This document shows positions 39,301 to 51,300 of a stretch of 64,000 bases of DNA, one piece after another; position 1 is the stretch's first letter; each line of letters starts with the position of its first letter. The notes under the pieces were generated by a model. It made no database searches, had not been told where the DNA came from, and worked only from the letters and a program-made list of their open reading frames with translations. A program made the translations under genes and the position numbers. The DNA lies in the NCBI RefSeq assembly GCF_037975245.1, contig NC_092572.1:4193501-4257500 (forward strand), written 5' to 3'. The DNA comes from Apostichopus japonicus (taxonomy: Eukaryota; Echinodermata; Holothuroidea; Aspidochirotida; Stichopodidae).

Positions 39301-42300
39301 TGCAAAAAGATGGGACTGATCCCTCAGCTAACCAACTGGAAAAAACTTGCCGTTCAGTACAAATGGTGGGGTTTTGGATGCAAGCTATAGCTAATGGACA
39401 CCTTCGCGGCATGTTAAATGATGACAGGGTTATGTGCTCTGACACAGTCTATTAAAGCAACAGCCCACTTAACCCAAGGAAGTGGGTTACCATGCCGACA
39501 GACTGCTTACAGTACCACTGACGTCATACAATTAAGATAAAAAACAATTCAAAAATGCTACTAACTTTCTCAGACCAGAAATTCATTTACAACTGACTCA
39601 ACCAACTTAAATTTTACAACAAATGTCAAACATTTTCTAATCAGTTATCTATTTTTCATTCATTTATTATCCTTATGGAAATACAAGGTTTGATATTTAA
39701 TATTCATCGCAGAACAAAGAGCTTACCTTTGGTTCTCAAGATCCCAAATACATATTCGCCGATCCCAGCCAGAGCTTAACTGTAATAAAAAATATGGACA
39801 AAACTCAAATCTTTAAATCTGAATGGTTAGCAAAGTGAATCAAGTCATTGATCAATAAAATATATCAGATGTTAATTCATCTAATCATTTGGAGCTAGTC
39901 CAGATTCTTATATGCATATAATCAGGCCTTGTGCAGGTATATCAAACTCTCTTCTTCTAAATGCGCTTTCAGATTAAATATTAAAGTTTACTTCAAACTG
40001 CTGTCTCTGAATAATTCAAACTAATCAGTTTCCTGATGCTAACGAACAAGGAATAAATCATATTTGTGCCTGAGTGTATATTTGAATGGTAGGAAACCTT
40101 ACACAATATAATATACAAAAACATATTAGCTGCTGCAATGTGCTGAAAAAGATGAACATTCCAGCCAAAAACTTACCAGGTATGTTCTGTCAAAACCGGC
40201 ATCTTTGCCGACCAGAGTCAAGCAGGTGACACATCCAGAATGACCTTGCAGGACAGTCTTGCAGACGAAACCGGCCACACGGTTTGTAACCGAATCTGCC
40301 TGCACGGATCAGGAAAATGAAAGGGCAATGGGTTATGAAACTCAATCATTACAAGCCAAAACCAGGAAATGTTATATGTTACCTCTCTATCTAAGGTAGT
40401 GGCTCCCTTAAACACCACATTAGTAATAACTTTAAGGTTGATTGAAATTTACCTCTATATGTGTTTAAGTTAGTTTCCCAACATCAAGTAGGCAGTCACT
40501 ATCACAACTAGTTGTATATTACCTCTGTGCCTAAGGTACTGTCCTACCCAACATTAACAAAGTGGTGACTATCATAATCTATGGTAAGTTACCTATATAT
40601 CTCAGGTAATGCTCTCATGAAATAAGTAAGAATCACTTGTATATTACAACTTGACCATAAGTAATGTTTCTCCACAACTACTAATACTTTGACAATAGGT
40701 GATAACACTGTACCTAACCTCCATATCTAAGGTAATCAAACAATATGTTAGCATCTACTAACTGGTAAATCTTATTGTAAGTTTCCTCTGTATCTAAGAT
40801 AATATTCTCTTCAAACACACACACATGTCAACAGTGGTGTATCATGCTGTAAGTTACCTCTGTATCTAAGGTATTATTCCCTTCAAACACGCATACATGT
40901 CAACAGTGGTGTATCATGCTGTAAGTTACCTTTGTATCTAAGGTAATATTCTCTTCAAACACCCATGTCAACAGTAGTGACATATCATGCCATAAGTTAC
41001 CTTTGTATACAAGGTAATATTCTCTTCAAACACACACACACATGTCAACAGTGGTGTATCATGCTGTAAGTTACCTTTGTATCTAAGGTAATATTCTCTT
41101 CAAACATACACAAATGTCAACAGTAGTGTATCATGCTGTTAGTTACCTCAAACACACACACATGTTAACAGTAGTGTATCATACTGTAAGTTACCTTTGT
41201 ATCTAAGGTAATATTCTCCTCAAACATAGACGAGTGGTCTGCAGCGTCTTGACCAAGCAGTATTCCGTACTTCTTGACCAGATCGGGAAGACCTACCGGT
41301 TTCATGTTTTTCAGAGCGTTGACAGCATTGTCATCAAAACCCCAGACGTCTGTTTACAAATGATTTAAAGAATGCATTAAGCTCGCCAATATACACAACT
41401 ACAAAGATTACAAAAAACAAAACAAGTCTTTTGAAAGTTGACTTCCAAACCCATGAGAGCTGAAATATATTAAAGGGACTTTGATAATGTTATGATGCAG
41501 TGCTAACAGGGAAATTTGGTAAGATAAACAGACGGACAGACAGACAAGTTCATTAGAAAGATTGAACAAATAATTAGAGAGTAGAATTAGACAGGCAAAT
41601 GGACAGTGAGGTGATGTAAGGGGAGCAGCAGATAAACTGTTTAGCGGGAAGTTTTGATTCAATCTCAAGATTTTGTTACCCAGACAATTTCCATATTAGT
41701 AATAATCTCTTGCAAATAGCACAGTTATGGAAAGTTTTCAATATTTTCCAGTTTTTCTTCATTAGATGAAATTAAATTTGACAACTCAAGCAAATGATCT
41801 AAATTGTTATGGGATTCTAAAATCGAACAGCATCAAACACATTTATCAACATCACCTCAGAAACTTGCATCAATAGTTATTACAGAGGCAATGAAAAAGT
41901 AAATTATTTTAACTTTGAAACCTTTTATTGAAATACTTACAGATGTTTCCATCCTCTGAGCCAAGTAGAAGGAGATCCAGGTGTTCGACAAACAAGGCCT
42001 TCAAGAGGGCTGAATTGCTGTGAGGCTCGTTGGACTGAAGGGGAGTGGAATCAGTTATTGCACAAGACATAAGCAATCAGAAATGGCAGAATTACTGTGC
42101 GGCTCGTTGGACTGGAAGGGAGGGGGGGGGGGTGGAATCAGTTCTTACACAAGACATAAGCAATCACTAAACGACAGAATTACTGTGAGGCTCGTTGGAC
42201 TCGAGGGGATGGAATCAGTTATTACACAAGATGTAAGCAATCACATAACGACAGAATTACTGTGAGGCTCGTTTGACTGGAGGGGTGGAATCAGTTATTA

Positions 42301-45300
42301 CACAAGATGTAAGCAATCACATAACGACAGAATTACTGTGAGGATTGTTGGACTGGAGGGGGATGGAATCAGTTATTACACAAAACATATACAGTAAGCA
42401 ATCACATAACAACAGAAACTATCTAACTAGGCATTAATGGATGCGGCGGCAAAGGGTGATTCAGTCTACTGTGAGGCTTGTTGGACTGGAGGGGATTGAA
42501 TCAGTTATTACACAAGATATAAGCAATCATGAAACGACAGAAACAATCAATCTAGTCATTAATGGATGCGGCCAAGCGTGGTTCAGTTTTGACGGGAGGG
42601 GAGAGGGCATAAGCGTGGAATAATTTCTAAGATAACATTTTATCAATCAAAGAAATATCATCATGTGACAAAATTCAAGAACTGTATATACTTTACATTT
42701 TTTATTAAGAAGAGTCTATATCAAACTGAACATTAAATGGATACAGTTTAGAGAGATAAAGGTGTGAATGGGAGGGGTGAAGAGGCTGGGGAGTGTAGGT
42801 CTCTAGCCTTCCACAGGAAACACTTATAGTTCACCTATCAGTATCTATTAATCATAATAACGATCTTGCCATACCTTGAACCCTCCCTTGCTGTCTCCCC
42901 AACCCCTGCCTTCCCCCTCCCAACCCCTGCCTCCCCCCCCTCCGGCCATAAAATCCATAAAAAAGGTCTTCTTTGCTACATCCTTCAGCCTTGTAACCTA
43001 TGTTCAGATTTTAATCTTTTATAAGAATCAGATAATTGATGACACAAAAATGTTTATCACAGAGCTATTCATTAAGTAACCCACCGTTTTTTTGCCAATC
43101 AACCCCATCTCCCCCACCCCCCAAGCTTTATGAAACTGTAGGCTTGGTCATGCATTAAACACATTACCAGAAGGAACAAAGAGAGTGCCCTCAATTTCAA
43201 TTTTTTTAATTTCAATTTCTTTATTCCAGTATAAATTACAAAATTTATAAATAGGACACATAATAATGATAATAATAATAATAATGATGATACATAAAAG
43301 ACGTAAAAATGGGTACTATTGATGGACCAAAACTTACCCTTGTCACACCCCTCCTCTCCTCTCTGTATTGGTTAGCATTTGGTGCATTAGGATTACGTAG
43401 GAAGATCTTATTTGGAAGAGGTTTGCGGCGGATCTGTTTGGCATTTTTCAATTGCGATAATTTTGTCTTTGCCTCAGCCTGCAGGAATGTTTCTTTGCTA
43501 GGAAAATATCAAAAAGAACAGCTGAATTTTTCCTTTTTTCAGAAAGCAGGAATAAAGCAGAGTGGGGACTAGAACTGAGGAACGATGAGGGGTTAACTAT
43601 TTGCATCAAGATTGAGATGTTATTTTTCACCAGTACAATGTAATCAAGTCAGGAAACTTCTCTGATAAAAGATTTTACATTGCCTGTACATGATGGTATT
43701 AAGTAGCTAAGGACAGCCTTTATAACATAAATGTGTTTTCAAACCTTGTGCATTTGCTTTACAGTTCCATTCTATGTTTAAGACTCACTTATTTGTAAAT
43801 GCTTATGTTTGATTTTTTTCTTTAGCGCTTAGAGGCTTTTGCATTTTGCGCTTTAAAAATTCCTATTATTATTATTATTATTTTGAAGTGAATGTGCTAT
43901 AATGAAGTATTCAATGTTACTGATACAGAAATGGCTCTTCTCGTTTACAGAAGATGTTCCTTACCACATTATCAGGCACATATCTCTCAAGGGTAGTGAA
44001 GGTGGGGACAGGCAAATCATGTGGGAGGGGCTTATTCTTCAATGAATATGCATGATTTCCTTACCTGTACATGAAGTGGTTAGATTGCAACCTTTCCCAT
44101 TTGTTTGACTGTCCGTCACTGCCGCCATTGAAGATCAGAATTGGTACCTTCTTAGCTGTAGAAGATATCGTCATGACGACTAATATATTTACATCTTAAT
44201 GAAAGCAGTCGGCGATAGGAAAAACAAGAAACTGGATCTATAACATTCGAGTAAAGGGATTGACTAAACCTCTCGATAAGAACACAAGAAACTTGCTTAT
44301 ACACCATTTGAGTAAAGGGTTTGACTAATCCTCTCCATAAGAAAAACAAGAAACTTGCCAATAACATTCGAGTAAAGGGGTTGACTAAACCTCTCCATAA
44401 GAAAGCAAGAAACTTGCCTATACCATTCGAGTAAAGGGGTTGGCTAAACCTCCCCATAAGAAAAACAAGAAACTTGCCAATACCATTAGTGTAAAGGGGT
44501 TGGCTAAACCTCCCCATAAGAAAAACAAGAAACTTGCCAATACCATTAGTGTAAAGGGGTTGGCTAAACCTCCCCATAAGAAAAACAAGAAACTTGCCAA
44601 TACCATTAGTGTAAAGGGGTTGGCTAAACCTCCCCATAAGAAAAACAAGAAACTTGCCTATACCATTCGAGTAAAGGACCGTTTGACTAACCTCTCCATA
44701 AGAAAAACAAGAAACTAGCCTATACCATTCAAGTAGAGGGGTTGACTAAACCTCTGCATAAGAAAAACAAAAAACTTGCCTATACCATTCGAGTAAAGGG
44801 GTATGACTAAACCTCTCCATATTCATGATACACAGGAGTAGTAAATAATTTGACGAAAGCTGGTCAAATTATTGATGATTTTAGGTCAAATCATTCCCAG
44901 AAAGCTGGAAACTTAAACCATTTTCATCGAATGCAGTGATTACTAAACCCAAGGAAAGCGATGATCATGTTAAATACAGTCTGCTTGTAAGGACAACTCT
45001 TGTGGTCAAAATTGACATTTACAAAATACATACATTTTCCACACCAGGAGAGGTAAAAAATACATCCAAATAGTATTGCTCAACCACAGAGAAATGATTT
45101 TCTTAGATTAGATTTTCTGTTTTATGAATGTACTCTGGCAACTGCATTCAAATTGAGTGACATCATCACGGTAAAAGCAATGAAAATGTCTTTCATTGTC
45201 ACAACAATGTACAGGACATTTATTTACTAAAAGGATTATATATATATATTCTCAGCGATTAAAATTGCATTTTAATGAAGCCTTGAGTTCAGAGTGCAAT

Positions 45301-48300
45301 GTAAGCTAAACAAACCCTGGCAACCTGCCAACTGTATGATCACACTTTAACCAATCAGTAAACAGAATAATAAATTGAAAGTAAAGCTTTAAGTGAACAT
45401 CTATCATCTACCATGATAACATCACAGATCACCCACTGTGATCCACTTTATGTAGGAATTTTTTTTTCAATTTTTGTATTACTGTCATCTTTAATGAGGG
45501 TAGTCCTGCTCAGTGCAGAAGCACTGCTTTCCAGAGGAGCCCTCAAAAATGAAGTAATGAAGGAATTACCGTGCTTACCGAGTCACATTCCAGAAACCAT
45601 TACCAGAGTTATGATAAATTAAGAAATTGAGATGGGGTTTTCATATAAAAATACTGAATATATAATATCTGTCTCCCCTGTAAACTGTATCACAATTGTA
45701 TGTCACTAGAATAAGACAGTGTGTGTTGGTACTCACTGTACGTTAAGGATTCCACAGCATGTTTGCACTTCAGCGATGTAATACAACCAAACGGGTTGTA
45801 CCTCCAAACAAAGACATTTCTTCTGTTAGTACTGGCTACAGAAAATCCAAAAAAAGCATTAAAAAGAAACAAAATCAATTATTCTCTATGTCAGCCTGGA
45901 AAGAAACTATGAAATAACAATAAAAAAAACTTTAAGGAGATACAAATAGACATAATTGGTTATTTGAAAGATTTGTCAATTTATTAGTAAACTGCTTATT
46001 GATCGATTAATTAATTTTCCTCATTAAAGCAATAAGGAGAAGGGTACATACCAATCACCGTGCCTAACTCTGGGATATATTTCATACATTGTAGTTGGTA
46101 TTTCTGATTCTCTTCTGATACAAAAGTACCTATAAAATCTGAAACCTGGTGAAAAAGGGAAAAAACATCTCAGCAAAAATCCCAAAATTGCAGTTTTTAT
46201 ACTATAACAAAAATGTGAATGCAGAACTATTACATCATAGCACACAATTGATTAAAATATTGCTGGTGATTTTTTAATAGTTATTAATGTTGTTAAGGGT
46301 TTAAAAGCTGAAAATTTCTGTGCAAAAATAAACACCACTTCCATGAGAAGGTATTAGAGAATAGAGTATTAGAGCAAATATTTCCCTTTTGTGCAACTAA
46401 ACACAGATAAAGCTGAAACCTCAATATATACCTTTCCACATTAATTGAATAAGATATAGTGTGTTGTGTATCTACAATTAAAATATCATGCTACAGAACA
46501 TGTCTTGTTAACTTGGAGACTTTCAGGAATTCTTTAAAGGACACAAGACACATTCTTACGTTTTCTCCAGATTTGGGGTCGTAAACGGTGGCCACCGGTG
46601 ACCCACTCGCAACCCACACAGTCTTGATGTCCGGAACGTAGACAATGTCCGAGATGGTTGCGAGGAATCCGTCCAGTCTGTGGGTCAGTTTACCGTCCAC
46701 TGACCATATCTTGACCACTTTGTCAAATGACCCAGTGATGAGCCTTAAAGAAGAAATTAATCATAAATATCAAAACCATAATTGACCTGAAAGATTATAA
46801 CAAACTTTAGGTCAGCATAATCTGAAAGGACATCAGAACAGGACGGTCCTGTTTCCATCGAGAAACAGAACTGTTTCTTATAGACTCATAGATGAAAAAA
46901 TTAACTGCTTTGTCAGATACAACAACTTATGTTCATCCTACCTACATACCAAATTGTTTATCTTCATATGATGCCATTTGGACTTGTTAAGCATCTTACA
47001 TAATCATATCAATATTCAGAAGTTAAGTGATTGCTCAATGCTGATTGGTCTCCTAAGCTGACTCTTGTAGCTTTGAGATATGAGAGTTTGAACATTTGGT
47101 GTATGGAAAAGAGAAGATATCCCCTAGACCAGGGGTTCCCTTACTGGGGTGCATGAACCCCCAGGGGTGCGTGAGCCCATCCCAGGGGGTTGGTGAGACG
47201 TTTCTGAAAGTAAAAACTAGATTACTTTTTGTTGAACTAAAATCTGATATATCATATAATTTAGTAATGTACAAACTCTTTTCGTGTTCCATAAGCATAT
47301 GTTGCCATAGTAGTACCGTACCGTGGATGTGATTCATAACTATATTATGAAACAGACACAGGCCACATGACTTTGGTGAAGTTGGTGTATGCATGACAGT
47401 ACATCGTGAAGATAAAGAGCTGAACTTGAACTTGATCTTTTACGAAGCACTGTTATGCGTATTACAGTATAATAATGACTCAGATCGTGTCTCGAAAAGT
47501 TGGGGGTTCGTGGACAACTCTGACATCCACAGGGGGTTCGTGGGGGGATAAAGTTAGGGAAACCCTGCCCTAGGCATAGAGCATATGATTTGGAGCTTCA
47601 ATAACTACCGACTGATGTGATAAGCACATACTCACCACCTATTGTGTGATAAGCACATACTCACCACCTATTGTGTGATAAGCACATACTCACCACGTAT
47701 TGTGTGATAAGCACATACTCACCACGTATTGTGTGATAAAGCACATACTCACCACGTATTGTTATCTGTATCTCGGACTAGACTCAGGCAGCATATTCCT
47801 GCCTCGTGGGCCTTAGGATTGCTGGAAAAGAAAATCAGGGAAAACTCCCTTGGTTATTCATTCTATCCAGTTGCAGGATGGAAATGGATGTCCTTGTAAT
47901 ACAGATGGGTGCCGACAATTGATTGGATAGTTCTGTTGATAGAGCAAAAAACTGATGTTCTTTGATGTGGCTGGTTCTAATCCTGTTTTAGCAGACAAGA
48001 TTCCCCTCTCAAACTGATTTTTGGCTGTCATTTCTTCATCTATAACTTCTTATCAATTTAGGCTATGTTCTTAGCTGACAATACACTGGCCTATCAGGAC
48101 AATGAATGCATTGCTGACAACAGAATGAAAAGACAATTTGCCAAAAAAGATTACAAAATGACTTTTTTCTTCAAAAAGAATCAGCTCGATGCATATAAAA
48201 TTACAAAATTGACCAAAAGTGGAAGAAACCCTCTCTTGACTCTGAGAGATTGATTGACTTACCAAAATACCTTACTGATTCCTCTGTGTCCTGGATATGA

Positions 48301-51300
48301 GGATGAGTCATATATTATAAGCCTCTGGTCAAAACTGAGAGCAAAACATGCACAGGAATATTTAAACAATGATGAGACATATATCATAAGCCGTATTTAC
48401 TACATAATCATTTATTTCATAAGTGCTTTTAATATTTCATGTAGCTGTTCTATAACACAATTGTTTGTTCTACGTAATCATTCCATTACGTAGTCTCTTC
48501 ATTACATAATCATTCTGCTACAATCCCTTTATTACATATTGTTCTGTTACATAATTGCTTTATTACAGAACCATTCTAATGCACATAATTGTTTATTTTT
48601 ACACAATTTGCTTTATGACATTAAACCATTCTGTTACCATAACTGAATTATTACATAATTGTTTTTTTCTTTTCTGATATTTTATCTTGACTCACAAATG
48701 AGATCTTCAAATTGAAATATCGAGATACCGTAGGTTACCATATGCTGAACATGACCTACATGTACCGTAGTTTGAATATTCATAGGAAATTAATTGCACC
48801 CAGTTGGGACAACGCATATATACTGTAGGTCATATCATGCTTCAAAGCACTTGTTGTGACAGTATGAATATATCCTGTTGCTATCAGATTAAGGACAGGA
48901 ACTGTTCATACTGTCAGTATAAGAGCTTTGCAGCAAGATATCACAGGACAGTATAGCATGGTACTACCATTAGAATCAGGTAAACACGTACCCTGCTGAA
49001 TATACTCGTGATTCTAGGCAGGTGATGCATTTAACGATGTCTGTGTGTTCTCTCGAGATGTATGGTTGGCGTACTTTGATGAAATGTCCGCTCTCTCTGT
49101 CTGGGTTTGAAGAAAAATTACAATTGAGAATAAGCCTTAGCACAGGTTTTCCATAACATGAAGGATGTTCTTTTCATGCTCCACTGTTACACCCCATACT
49201 CCACTTCCTCGCTAGGCAATATCTACAGGATATGTTCTACTTTGTGAAGGAGATGTGCGTTCTTTATGTTCATGGAAATGCACTTTCTATCAGATATCCT
49301 TAAATCTAAAACTAGCTGTGATCATAAAGTGATTATTAACATAATTTTCAGTTTCAGTTGCTTTCGATAGCAACTGATGTCATTCACATTAACCAGGTCC
49401 ACAATAAGATTGGTCACAACATACTGAACATTCATCACCTACATGTCAGCGTAGTTCATAAATATTCATAGCGAATTAATGAATTGCACCCAGTTGGGAC
49501 AATATGATCTATACTGTACTTCATACCATGCTTCAAAGCACTTGTTCTGACAGTATGAGCAGTATGAACATATCCTGTTGCTATCAGATTAAGGACAGGA
49601 ACTGTTCATACTGTCAGTACGAGTGCTTTGAAGCAAGATATCACAGGACAGTATAGAGTGGTACTTCCATTAGAATCAGATAAAAGATTAGGAGCTGTTC
49701 ATACTGTCAGTACGAGTTCTTTGAAGCATGATATTATAGTACAGTACATAGTGGTATTAGCATTAGAATCAGATAAAAGATTAGGAACTGTTCATACTGT
49801 CAGTACAAGTGCATTGCAGCATGTTATGAGAGGACAGCATAAAGTGGTACTAGCATTAGAATCAGATAGAGATTAGGAACTGCTCATACTGTCAGTATGA
49901 GTGCCTTGAAGCGTGATATGGTAGGACAGTATAGAGTGGTTCTAGCATTAGAATCAGATAGAGATTAGGAACTGTTCATACTGTCAGTACTTGCGCTTTG
50001 CAGCATGTTATGAGAGGACAGTGTAGAGTGGTATTATTAAATGTTACAAAGGTATCCCAACTGACTGACAAATTAAATGAGACACTGGGATTGCTAATAT
50101 TGGTGATATGTTGCATTTTATGCATTTAGGTTATATTTCCTGTTCACTAGTTTATGAAAAACTGATTTGCATGTTGTCAGTCATCATCCCATGATGTAAT
50201 TATTTCAAACTTGTTCATAAAATGAAATTTAACAGTAAACTTACTACCTTGAATATAAACCATTCTTACTATTGTATTTTCTTCCTCCACTTAACAGGAG
50301 ATGCTAATTAAAGCTTTCTGAAACTTTAGATTATGCAACTTGGCTGAAAATTGGACAAAAAGATTCTTTACCCCAGTCACAAATTTTGTTTTTGTTTATA
50401 CACTTTGAAATATTACTTAATAGTCTTACTTTCATCCAAACTGTAGACTTTAATGAAAGCATTGAATCCACACACAAGCTGATGTCTTCGGATGTTGAGG
50501 GCCATTACATACACTGGTGCACCCAGCTGTAACAAAAACAAAATTCAACTTGATACGTTAAAAGGTGTGAAGACTCGCGCAAAAAGAAACGTCTACTGAC
50601 GGTTATCTGACCTAGTTTCGAATGAGGTGTAACAGAAGTGTTAGACACCACCATCGATCCCAGAAAATACGCACACAGCTTGCTACCTTCGGTAATTAGA
50701 CACTAGTGTACAGTCAGTACATACAGCTGCGGTCACTACCCACAGCACAGTGTACAAACGATACAGCGATGGACATCTCAGGTCCAGCTAAAGATAACAA
50801 GGTATCACGTTTCATTACTGTTTGCATTTTGTCGCGACAAGCAGAAAACTTCACTTGCAAGCAACGGAATGTTAACTTGTTCAGAGGCAGCTCGCGGTTG
50901 GGGGGTGAGTCTTCAATGCCTTTAAAACCACAACCTACACAAACAGGTACAAGTATTAATCTAAAAACCACATCTAACCTTCTAAATTCAATAGTATTAT
51001 CAATTCCAGAAATGTCAAAATCTACACGTTTCAATATATCTAGTTTCATTTACAAGTGAAGCATGCTTTCCAATCTTATGATCACCATATTCCTAAGAAG
51101 CATTTCCTTTACCCACCCAAACTTATTCCATGTGACACCTACTGTACCCACAACCCCCCCCCCCCCCCCTACCTCACCCCTATCAAAAGTGAAATACTCA
51201 TCAATTAAATGCTTCAGTACTTTCAAATATCTCTGTTTCTCTATCCTTTAGTACCTTTCATTAAAATTTCTTTTCTTCTCTTAAACTGAAAAAAATTTCT

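Noticed and set aside
44152-44718. Repetitive proteins on both strands (76-161 codons)
   Set aside because: Produced by a stop-free 60-bp minisatellite inside an intron.
50706-51059. 111-117 codon ORFs on both strands
   Set aside because: They mostly lie inside the TTAA-flanked MITE, and sister copies do not keep the frames open.
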